Of a stretch of DNA of 64,000 bases, positions 13,401 to 26,500 are shown in pieces. Source of the stretch: Paracentrotus lividus (lineage: Eukaryota > Echinodermata > Echinoidea > Camarodonta > Echinidae); the NCBI GenBank assembly GCA_940671915.1, contig CALNVZ010003434.1, forward strand, positions 12,982,645-13,046,644, written 5' to 3'. How positions within the stretch are numbered: position 1 is the first letter of the stretch; each line of letters opens with the position of its first letter. Position numbers and translations under genes: made by a program. The notes beneath the pieces were generated by a model. The model was not told where the DNA came from. It saw nothing but the letters and a program-made list of their open reading frames with translations, and ran no database searches.

Positions 13401-14483
13401 TTTTACCCCATACTTCACAACCTGTATTTAGCACGGATCATGTAGGACATCTGTTTTGATAGATGTATTGGTAAATTGTTTGAATAAGGTCGGGTCATAG
13501 ACAGATTGTTGATGTCATTGACCAAAGCAAATTTAGTTTTACATGAGGTAGGCCTAAATCATGACCAGTTATATCATTTTATCGTTTTTCTTTTTCCAGG
13601 GCCTGCACTGGGGATTTTCCTGCACTTTTCCTTGGCTTGCACTACTGTGTTTAAAATGGCAGTGGCATTGGGGGGAAAATTCTTTGAATGTGAATTATTT
13701 TTTGGACAAATTACAGAATATTGCAGTATTCTTTTAATTCTTTTTGAGAAACCATGTCAAGTTTAAGTTTAATCATCCTAACTGCAACAATGTTTTTTTT
13801 GTGTTTTAACAGGTTTTTTTCAGACATTTTAAGAAAAATGGCAAAGCAGTTTCTCAATATCTAGTCTTTTTTTTTTCTTTTCTTTTTTACAATCGCATTT
13901 AAAACCTCTTACTGTTATTTAGAATAACAAAATCGGATATAATCAGATAAATATATACATGTATGTAAACAGAAAACCAGTGTATTGGACTAGCAGGGGT
14001 TAACAATATTTTGTGTGCGAACAATGTAGGCCTACTTCCTTTATAGCCAGGGCTAGGCAGATAATTTGGCTTTTGCAAAAAGGAAAATAAAGAGTATGGG
14101 GTTAAGGAAAGTAGGGTGTTAAGGATACTCTGGGGTTTAAAAAACTGTCATAAGAAAAGGGTAATTAGGGCCTTGTACTTTGTCTTCCCCTGTCCTGGCC
14201 TGACCAGGTTGAAAGTGACTTTGAGGTGCCGTTACTATGATGTGTATCTCAGTTATGACGAAGATCATGTTATTCTGCCAGCGATAACAAGGTGCTTCCT
14301 GATTACTTTCCTGTGACTAAAAATCAAAGCTCCCCCATTGGGATCACAATCAACGGTCAACAGGGGTCCTTGAAGACCAGTGTTATAGCTAGGATATTTT
14401 TAGTGCCGGTTCAAATTTCACCAAAAAGAAGTTGTTCTTACAAATGGAGCTCACGGTTATCATCCAAATGATGGCCCCCCCCC

Positions 14484-14520
<37 letters not shown>

Positions 14521-17500
14521 AAAAAAATAGCCCCCTAGATCTAGATCTAGTAGATCTCAATACCAATTACTGAATTAGCTGTAAATTTACTTTAATGTAT
14601 TAAAGCTTTGTTGTTAACTTACTTATTTTTTGAGGATACCATAGGAATTTCGATAAAAATTTGACAAACACTCAGTATACAGATGCAGAGTTAATCCATA
14701 ATCATACTTCACAGATCTTGTTAGGCCTATCACTTTTGTGCACATGTGCATACCAATCAAAACAAATTAGGCAACTTAAGAAAAAAAAAAGAGTATTTAA
14801 TCTTCAAAATATGGACAAATTTTACAATGTAAATATTGATTTAAATAAAAATGTTATTTTCTGATTTTTTTTCTTTCTTAAAAATACAAAAATATTAATT
14901 TACCGCACATAAAACAAACACTAATAAAAACAGTGGTTGACCAGCCTAATGATTGTGATCGCGATATCTACCTAGCCATGCTGCCCCATCCATTATGTTT
15001 CCTGTTGGTGCTTTTCCCGTAGCAAAAGACGAAAACATACTTGAAAATTAAACATTTAATGTCGAATTGAAAGCATAATTCTCGTAGATACAGTTTTAAT
15101 GTGAATTTAGTGGTGGTTGGAAGCAGTGTTTTTCAACATGAGTGGTGGTCGGAAGCAGTGTTTTTCAACACGAGTGGTGGTCGGAAAGTACCCGTGGTGG
15201 TCGGGCCCAACCACCGCCGTCCAGCGTAGCTTTAACACTGTTGAAGACTATCAACGGCAAGATCTTTTACAAGGTACATTCTAGTGATTTATACTGCTAA
15301 AATAATACTCATTTATTTTCCTAAAGGTACATGTAGGTCTACATGCTGCTGTATGGAAAGGGACAATAAAAGTGGATTGACAAAGGATTGCACAGGCCCA
15401 TGCCCAAGCATAATAGAGCCACTATTGTCTGCAAACAATTGGCCGACGAAAAACTAAACAAAATAATAGCCAATTAAGATGAACGTTTGACAACAAATTG
15501 CAACTTTTCTTATTCTGCAATGGTTTGAATTGTTAAGTCTAGGTCTAGGCGCTGCTCAGCGGCTGCCAAGCCCACGGGACAAGGGCAAAAAGAATATCCG
15601 ATTCGGACAATAAAATTTGGAGCATTTTTTTTTTTTTTTAAATCAAGGTAAATTTCTACGCAGTCAATTATGATCATAGCACCAAAGAAAGATATCTGCT
15701 TTTGTTTTTTGCTACATGTAGGGCCTACATGTAGTTTATCACTAAGCTAAAGGCCCGGTCTCACTGCCAGAACTTTGCTGGAGCGTTGCTGGAGCGTTCC
15801 TGGAGCGGTGAAAAAAATTCATCACCGCTCGATACCGTTCACCACCGTTTAACAGAAGTTGGCCCCCGCTAAGGCAACGCCGTATACGCTCGGCCACCGC
15901 TGATGGTCCATCCTACCGCTCTGAAAGTTTTGAGCTGCACAAAATATTGCGAGCGGTGAGGAGCGGGTAATTTTCCGCCCGGGCAAAGTTCATCACCGCT
16001 CCAACAACGCCTAGTCAAAGTTTGGCACCGCTAGACACAAGTTCGTGGACGCTTGGGTCCACTGGGCCAACGCAGAAATCTTGAACGCTTGACCACCGCT
16101 GCTTCGCCAGCTTTGCCCGGGCGGTGATTAAACGTTGCACAAACTTTGGTGGAGCGGTTGTAAGCGTTTTACGAGCGGACACGGGATTGCTGGAACGGTG
16201 TCGGGCGTTGAAGCAGCGATCGATTGCGGTGATGAACTTTGGGTTGGCGTTGTTATGGAGGTGTCGGAGCGGGAACAGAATTTCTATAAAAAGATCTATC
16301 AGAATTTCTATCAAAGCGATCCGTTCAGCTCCGTATGCCGCTAAACCAACTTTTAATCCCCGCCGAGCCAACGCCCGCATGCGTAGAACGCCTCTCTATC
16401 AACGCTCGCGTCACCGCTAAACCAACGCTCGCTACCGTTAAACCAACGCTAAAGCAACGCCGGCTTTAGCGGTGCACCGTTAAGGCAACGCCCATGTTTT
16501 CGATTTTTTTTTTCCATTTTGTGCGCGGTGACGAGCGTTGTCAAAATTCGGCCCCCTCTCCCTACCGTTCCAGGAACGCTCCAACAAAGTTCGGGCGGTG
16601 AGACCGGGCCTTTAAGCCATGGATGTTCATGATTTTTTGGAAATCAGGGTGCTTTTAAATTCAATGAAAATACAGTCAAACTTTTTGTTTACATTGATTT
16701 CCTTGAGATGTTTTTAAGATGTTTTAACCGAACAAAATAGATTTCATTATATTATGCAAGGGAATGTAAATAAAACATGTTTACTTGTTTTTTCTCATTG
16801 AAAGGAAAATGTTAGTTTGAAATTATAGGCCTAATGCGAATTGGATTTCAAACAGAAAGGAGTTGAAATGTTGCCAAATGCTCTGTTAAGCCATTTTTCA
16901 AATAAAATAATTCTGGTCTTTTGACTACATGTACATTGTATATGCATGTACAAAAGAAATTGAAGACAGACTATTGACTAACTACATTGTAACTGTAAGA
17001 CGAAAACAGCCATGCAACAACAATCAACTTCATGGAAAGAAGCTTTAGTTGACAAATAAAGCGTCTGTCAAATCAATAGGCCTATTCAGTCTCTTCGTTC
17101 TGTTCAATATGTACTTCAATACATTCGCTTAGTACACTCTCTCCTATTGCTCAATGCAAGTTTGTACCAATGATGTTGTCTATGGACACACCCCCAACAC
17201 ACCTACATGTACAAGGCCAGCTAGCAGCATGTAAACTGGATGGACACACAAACACACACATGAATACTCAGGGTCAGTGTACACTACACAAAATGGCCAT
17301 ATGGCCTAATACATGTGGAGGCTAACCAGCACAAGTGCCTGGGAAATCACTTGTAGTTCATCAACACTGTATTGGCCGCGTAAACATGGGTATCATGTAC
17401 AATGTAGCGTACATGTACTGACGTGCACACAACATAAAAACGCTTCTTTCAACTTCCCTAGATGGGCACGGCATGTGCCATGTGCCTCACATTCATACAT

Positions 17501-20500
17501 TCCAAAACAAATTTTGGGTTTATGTGTTGTTTAAAAGAACAGGGATTTTTAATGGATCATGTTTTCGAACAAGCTGGTTTATTATTACCTATTCAAACAT
17601 TGCACTTGTTTATATCTTAAAAGTGAAGTTGGTTTCATTACATTTATGCAGAAAATTGAGAGTAAACATATCAGTAAAGGTTTTGTCAGACATTCGATCG
17701 TCAGAAGATATTGCATTATGAAATCCTTGGGAGCTGCACTACCTTTTGCTATGAACAGATGAAGATATTCTTTTTTCCCTTTTTTCAGGGTAGCTTTGAT
17801 GCGTGGACTTGCTCTTTGAAAACAATTCACAATATTTCAGACTACATTAAAGTTCCATCTGAGGACTCAAAATAACAGACAATCTATATGTGTGTGCAGG
17901 CCTGACCTAGAAATCTTGAACATGTACATTCTGCATAGCAACAAAGGACCAATTATGCTGCAAATGTACCTTCTTCCATAATACACTAAATGACAGCAAA
18001 TCTGATTGGATCGGTACTTCTCCATCATATTCCATGATCTTTGGCATTCAACCGTTTCATCATAAATACGTTCACAATCTATTGACATGACCTGCTTGAA
18101 TAGAGTTTTTCTCTCTCTCTCTCTCTATCTCTGCTGCAATAACAGCTGCCATTATAGACTGATGAATCAGTGAATCACAATGCAAAAGATTGAAAATCAT
18201 TTCAGATTTGATATAATGGTTGGTTTTCTCCCTGTTCAGAGCTACATTTCAGCACTTCACTCAGGGATGTAGTCTGCAACACAGACTCCAATTTGACATT
18301 AACAAATTATATCAAGTCTGCCCTCAAGGATCTCATTGTATGCCAATGATGTCTACATTAGGCCTATTGCAGATTCAGATAGCTGAATTAATATATGCGA
18401 TGGACATGTGCTTGCAAATAAATTTTGTGGCACATTGTAACATACATTTCAAAAAAGTATCACTACTATTTGTTGCCAATAATTTCAGAGGGAATTACCA
18501 ACTTGGCAAAATATCAACAATAATTTCAATATTTGTATTATGAAATATCCAACTATTAATGTTTAAAAACAGTGATGAAAACAAGCTACATGTGTAAGTA
18601 GGGCTTTGGTACATGTATGTACATTTGGCCGACATGTATAAAAACAAATATACCAGTAGGTCTATATGAAAATAAGTGGGCTTATTTTTAATGTAGTATC
18701 CACCAAACCTATTGAAAGTGACCTGGGAATATTAAATAAATAGCTCATGGTTTCGGGTTGATTTCAGCCTACATGTACTCTAATTCCTACTAAGAATCGG
18801 CTTGTAAAATAATAGGCTATTAACACACCTCTGTTTAACTAGAAAGCCAATAACAAAACACACCACATAATTAGTTCAAGGATTTGTCACACATGTACAT
18901 GTACATGTAGGCCTACATGGAAGGCTCCTGAAGATCTATGGGTACATTAATTCCAATTTATAGAATTTGGCATTTCTACATTATCATACAACTAAACAGC
19001 CTACTATTCATGCAAATAATGTAATTTGTTTTATAAGAGAAGATACAAATAATTTTCACATTTTTGCTGTATTTCAGCCCCCTATTGATGAATCACTAAG
19101 TTTTGTGTATGCCTGTAGATGTTCGGTGCATGAAGTGACCATAGTGTGGGCAATTACCACCCCCTCCCTAAAAAAAAATCAACAAGTGGATTAGTAAATT
19201 ACGCGATGCGTAATATATGTTCCCGCCGATAATGTAAAATTCCCATTATATCACGATCAGTGCTATCACATAAGGGCAAAAGAATCGAAATCGGGTAAAA
19301 ATGGCGAAGAAGTAGCATTTGTAGCCAATGTACAATATAGGTCAAAGTCAAGGTCAAAGGTCAAAGGGGTCAAAAGTCAAAATTCTGTGAAGAAGTTTTG
19401 TAGTCCTCACTAGTGCTATCACATAAAGCAAACGGAATCGAAATCGGATGAAAAATGGCGAAGGAGTAGCATTTGTAGCCAATTTACAATATAGGTCAAA
19501 AATCAAGGTCAAAGGTCAAAGGTCAAAATTCGGTGAAGAAATTTTGTAGCATCACCTAGTGCTATCACATAAAGCAAACGGAATCGAAATCAGTAAGAAA
19601 AATGGTGAAGGAGTAGCATTTTGTAGCCAATGTACAATATAAGTATAAATCAAGGTCAAAGGTCAAGGGGTCAAAGTCAAATTCCGTGAAGAAGTTTTGT
19701 AGCCCTCACTAGTGCTATCATATAAAGCAAACAGATTCGAAATCGGATGAAAAAATGGCGAAGGAGTAGCATTTTGTAGCCAATTAACAATATAGGTCAA
19801 AAATGAAGGTCAAAGGTCAAAGGGGTCAAAAGTCAAAATTCGCTGAAAAGTTTTGTAGCCCTCACCTAGTGCTATCATATAAGCAAACAGAATCAAATCG
19901 ATGAAAATGGCGAAGGTGAGTAGCATTTTGTAGCACATTAACAATATAGGTAAAAATCAGGGTCAAAGGTCAAAGGTCAAATTCTGTGAAGAAGTTTTGT
20001 AGCCTCTCACCTAGTGCTTAATCAATAAAAGCAAACGGAATCGAAATCGGATGAAAAATGGCGAAGGAGTAGCAAATTGAAGATTTTGATCACATACGGA
20101 TGCACGGACGGACGGACACACACACACACATACACACGTACGGAGCCCATTTCATAGTCCCCTGCTCGAACTCGTTCGGCGGGGACAATTACTATCCAAA
20201 TTTAGCTTGCTATTAACATAATAGTCAACTGTCTAATACTTTGTCACATGTGTAAGCTGACAACTAGACATGTGTACGTATGTTTGGATGAATTCATGCT
20301 TTTATTAGATTTAATAAAAACAATTAATTTCATACTAGACTTCCCCTTTAGATTCATATGTGACATAAATGCTCTAGATTCAAAATAAAAATGTACTATC
20401 TAACTTAGCTCATCATAAATGGAAATAATGAATCCAATGATCAAATAATCTCATCAAATGTGCCTTGGGCTATATAAATTGATACACACTGTATAAACGC

Positions 20501-23500
20501 TATTCATGGCTCCATTTGTTTACATTGCAGTAATAGAGGCACATTACAGTCAACCATATTTGGCTAACAGCATTTTTTCTGAATGACCCAATGTCAACTA
20601 CAGCATTAGTCATTCCCATGAGACTCGATGGAATCAATGGAAATGGTTTTAGACAGGTGCTAACTTCATTGTACATTACATGTATGTACTTTACTTGAAC
20701 GTGTAGGGGAGACCGGGGACAAATGTAACACGGGGCAATTGTAACAGAGGCTCCCATTCCTAGCAGAAACACGCTATAAACTTAAAATTTGTAGAGAACA
20801 TGCGCATTTAATCGCTCCACATGCTGTATGAGTGTTAGCAGATTTAACGGTTCGTGGAACTTTCTACAGCGGAAAAACCGTTTTTTGAGCATAAAAAGTA
20901 ATATTTCACATTACCATTGTTTTTCTTCTGGACAAATATGTGGATGAGCTACGGCTGTCATTTTTGGATATTTAGAAATTATGTTCTTAGGCCATATTTT
21001 GCTAAAGTTTCAACGACGAATACCGAAGCTAAGATAGAAAAAAATCTCTCCAAATATTGCTACGTCACACTCTCGCCAAGGGGATATCTGTAACCATAAT
21101 GCTGTTACAATTGCCCCTCCGTATCTGCGTAAAGTAACTTTCCCGTCAAGCAAAACTCCACAGGCTATTTAAAGCAGAATCTTCCGCTTGACAATCAACA
21201 CACAACTAATTCCGAAATCAGACCAATAGGGGGCCGCGGAGCGTTATTCTGGAAAGATGGAGGGAAAAAACCTGACGAGCCGGCAATAGTGGAATAGGAG
21301 GGAGTGGGGACGAAGGGAGGGGTCCTGAAGCATGCTACTAAAAATACAAACATAATGTTATGGTCAGTTGTTTCCGTTTTTTGTAGTACACTGTACGGCA
21401 AACCTGGTGCAATTAATCCAAAAAAAACCATTACATTGTCCCGAACTTTGTTGCTTTCCTGTAAACATAATTTAAACCAAATATAGAAACCTCTGATCAC
21501 TGAGCAGCTAGTATTAGAGACGTCTCAAGTACGGTCTCCGCAGAACACTAAAAAAAAAAAATCCCGTTCCAGAAATTTCAGACCGAGACGTCTCGGAGAC
21601 TGTCTCTAAATACTAATCTATCCGTCTGGAGACAAGTATTACCGCTCATATACTGTCAGCATGAGACGTTCTCCGCCGAAAATTGAAATAGCACACCTAG
21701 CTCCAAAGCCATCATAATATCTTTAATGTATTTTTCAATCTATTAATCGCCTTTACCAAAAACAAAAATAAAACATAGGTAATCAAACATCTATAACCTA
21801 GCCGACATGAAAATTAGGGTTCACTGCTCTACTATTCTCTCTGATCGCGGAGACTTTAGCGTCCACTGACTAGCAGAATTAGACAATTTCGTACTCCCCG
21901 AACAGAAGCGCATCAAATTATATAGATCTAGTGAACGTAAATCACGAACATTCCATTCCATAAATCTCGATCTGGCGGAAAAGAGTCAACCCTGGAGATC
22001 GTCATCTAACCGCCGAATAATTGGCGAGACGTTTTTGAATACAATTCAGTCCGTCGCCAGATTAACAAAAACAATTTTCGTATTGTCCTCTACATCGGGC
22101 AATGCCGAATTGACGTTCTGGTCCAGCCCCCACAGTAGGAATACACAGTGAGAGACTACCATGAGGTTAAATATAATTAATTAACTTAAGTTCCCGCCTC
22201 CTGTTGTTTGTGTTTAATAACATAACCTTCTTCATATTACTTTAAGAATAAGCAAAACAGCTAAAAAAATTATGAAAGAGACAGATGACCATTGTTACTC
22301 TTTTAATGTCAAATCGATGGTTAAATAAGGCATAGCATATTGGGTTATAAAGGCAAAAATTAAGCCAAAGAAAAACAGTCCCGTCGTTGAGTAAGTTCAA
22401 GGTATCAGAACTTTATATCTTTGAATGTCATTGTTCGATTATTTATGCTTTACAAAAACAAAGGTAACCATACTAAATTCTCAGACATGAAAATTCCACA
22501 GTAACTTTGAACATATCTGTCTAATACGTTTTTGTTAGAAATCAGCAATAAAATATTGATATTTTCCAAATAGAGTGCCTTTAGTTTGTTTATCATTTGT
22601 TTCACTGTAATTGCAGAGCCTCAAGTTTGTTTATTCTTAGTTTTTTTTTATTATAATTTATATCCACTTCCTTAGAGAGACTTCAGAACTTCATATACTT
22701 GAATGTATAATCAATTATAGTTATCTTTTCTTTTCACAAGGACCAAAGGTAACACTTATCTATGAGCTCAAACATGAGGATATAAATAACTGTGAACATA
22801 TGTGATTTTATTTCATATTTATAGCGTCTCGAGTGTTCATGTATAATCACATAACAGAAACACTGGACAGGATAGCCATTGAAAACAAGCAGGCCTGATT
22901 TATCATATGGGTCAAAAAAATGGGAAAGAAAATAGGGACCCCCCCCCGATCGATTGTTTTTTTTTATAAAAAACGCACATATTAAAGAGACGACAGAAAG
23001 AAAGAGGAAGGAGAGAGAAAGTGAGAGGCGGAGAGAGAGAGAAGGGGAGGGGAAGAGGAGGCAGATAGGAAAGTAAAGATAAAGTTTAAAAGAGGGATGT
23101 GAATGAAGAAAAAAGAAAGATTAGAAAGATAGAAAGACAGATGGAGAGAGAGAGGAGGGAGTGGCATGGCCTCCCCATAAAAAATAAAAATATTATTTTC
23201 AATATGATACCTGAAAATATATGTCCAAATACGTTTTGGTTAAAAGGGCAAAGACATAGATTGATTTTTGCCAGAATGAAAAAAATGTCGGTAAATTTTG
23301 AAGATTGATTTTACAAAAAAATAAAAAAAAAACAAAGAAAAAAAAAACTGTAATTTTTACTTCTCTCAGAAACTGTTATCACTTTATTTGCAAGAGATGC
23401 TGTAAGTCAAAAGCGCGTAAGCCTAACATAAGAGTGGTTATACAACAGGTTGTCAGTTAAAAGATATATTGTGATAGGTACAAAGTAGATAAAGAACCAA

Positions 23501-26500
23501 ATATGATTAGCATGAAGGTTCTATAATCTAACTGTTAAAGGTGTAATAGCCACAACAACCCTTAAGAAAAAATATAATAAAATAAACAAAAACGTATCGA
23601 TAACTTTTGCCCATTCAGTGCATATAATCAAGTGGAAATGAATATAAATGGGTCAAGCCATTGTCATGTTCATTATAATTAGTTTATGTGTTAATGATGT
23701 TTAATTTGTCATGTGCATAGCTTTGAGTAAAGAAAAACAAAATGTTACAATTCATGTGTTACAATTGCCCCGCACGTCTGTTACAATTGCCCCTGTCGTC
23801 ACGGGGCCAATTTGTAACACTCTTTGACCTCTGTTTTGAAATGGGGTTATGGCTATCAAAAGGACTTGTTTTACTTAACCCAAATCCCCTATGTCATATA
23901 TGTCAAGCTTAAGATATGTCCATATTTTCATTTTATTTAGTTTTAAGCAAGTATTTAGCTTCAATAAAGCTGATAGGTCAAATTTGGAAAAAACTGTTAC
24001 AATTGCCCCAGGTCTCCCCTACATTGTACATGTAGGTCTTTTGCATGTATGGTACATAACATGTGAATGAATATCATGCACAAAAAAATAACATGTACAT
24101 GTACATTGACCAAATTATTGTTAAAAGTACACATATTGGTTTTCAATGCTCTTTATTTCTCTATTTCTGCTACTCAATTTTCATGCTTGTGTATTTGTGA
24201 ATGACTGTCAACTTATTTTATACTGTTACTGTTATATTACCCTTTTCATTCTCCTTGCCCTTTTCATTCTCCTTGCCGTTAAAATAAAGAGGAGACAAAA
24301 AAAAAATATTTTGTAATATTATTTAGTGGTGGATCTAACCCCCCCCCCCCCCCCCCCTTGGGCTGCAAATTTTTTTTTTTTTTTTTCAATTTTAAAAGGA
24401 AAGAAAGAAGAGAAGAAGACATTATCAGGCCTGTAATTGTGTGTGGGTGGGTGGGGGAGGGGGTTAGCCGCTACATGTACATGTACATGCATACAGCTCA
24501 GTCTTAGCGGCTCAAGGTCAAAGTTCAAACCCCTCCCCTTGGAAAAAATCTAGAGCACCACTCTTATTGAAATTACCATCATTATTATCACTCACATTAA
24601 ATGTATGTTAGCATTAACATGAAAAGGAGACATGAATGTGACTTACATTGATTATGCCATTCTCTCCAGATAGCATTGTTGAGACGTATCTTATCTTTCC
24701 AAGTCAATTTTAGTCCTTTGAATGTCTTCCACTTTGGTGAAACTATGATACATCTGCAAAATAAAACCATATAAGATAATTTGACATACAGTAACTTCAG
24801 CATTACAGACTATAATGATTTTATTCAATTAAATTACATGTAGATAACTTCAAGTTTGTTATTAATATTAATTCAGAAAAATCATGACAGCCAAGAGACA
24901 TGTCCAATGGTCACAATCAATGGATTATGCAACTCTCTGTGCTGGACTTTGCAGAAAAGGGAATTACAGGAGTTAGCAGTAAGAAGTAGGAATTTAAATA
25001 TGTTTGAAATTTACATATGTTTGAAATTTAAAAAAAAATTAGTACCAGTACGTTTCCAGTTATGAGAGAAGAAAATATTTTCATTTATTTTTCTTCGACC
25101 CATGTAAATGTATTGCACAATGATATGAGGTCTGCAGTTCTGTTAATCTTTGGCTACAGATATTATGTGTAGACCTACATATATACACATGTACACATTG
25201 TACCAGCAAACATTGTAGGCCTACATGTATTAGACAGTCTAAAAATAAGGTATGCCTACAAGTATTTGTTTCCCTACAGTGTCAAGTACAATGAAGCAGG
25301 TCATAATAAGGGGTCATGTACATGTAAACAAAAAGCCAAGGGTATTTATTACACTGACTGCGACACATGTACACCAGCTGCACTCCATGCACATGTACAT
25401 GTATACCCAGATACACAGACAAGATGCCTGACAATCTGTCAAAATCATTGTGCGTTTAGGATCAAATATCTGCATGCATGGCTTCTTATATAAAGCACAT
25501 AAATTGTAGGCCTACTGTAGTACAATTCAAAAATACAAAAATGACTTCTTTGTAATGTAATATGAAATCCTTTACAATTCTGTATGCAGCCCTACTGACT
25601 GTATAGGACCAAAGAGATATTATATAGTAAACTGTAACATCTCCTTGATAGGACCTAGGCCTACATGTAATGTACACACAAAATATTAATATGTAGGGCC
25701 TACATGTACATGTAGGTATATACATGTACAATACATGTACATGTATGAAGGTATACATGTACACCAATACAACAATACACCAAACTCTTAACTGTAGGCC
25801 TTTATGTTTGTTAAAAAGTAAAGCAAAGAAGAAGAAAGTGGAGTCAATCGCTACACTGTACATGTAATGAGTTTACCTGGTATATTGTCCAGTACACATA
25901 CATTTTTTTATGAGTAACCTACAATTACAAGTACATACAGGAACCAACCTTTTTTTCTATTATTACATATGTATGTACCAGGTGTTAATGCAATAGAACT
26001 GAGAAGGCACTTGACCTGAAAACATCCAAGGTCATCTGGAACCCTTGGAAAATTATGCCCGGCCAGGACGGAAAATGTGTGCAGTGTATTTGGCATAGAT
26101 ACATGTACATGTATGTAAGAGATGGGTTCCCTAATGACATGTATGCAAATACTTGTAGTCACTTCATACCTTCCACAGAAATTGAACACAATGCGATATA
26201 ATTAACCATGTCACCCCAATTCTTTATTTAATGCTCAATATTATGGGACACAGTAAACATGCCAAAATGACAAAGTTTGCATTACAACTTCCCCTAAAAA
26301 ATAAATAAATGGATAAACAAGATAGCAAAATGGAAGTGTCAACAATCATAAAAACCAAATGGACCTGGATTATCATGGCTTGGATTCAAGCCAGAACATA
26401 AATTTGCTTTACCTACTTTTGTGTGTTTACATTATAAATTCATATCTCAATAATATTTTACTGTTCATTGGTATTAATTGTAACTTTTCACACATTTTGG

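Noticed and set aside
16015..16420. Arg/Ala-rich frames of 98-121 codons on both strands
   Set aside because: Created by the GC-rich word structure of the TIR element; no protein-family resemblance.
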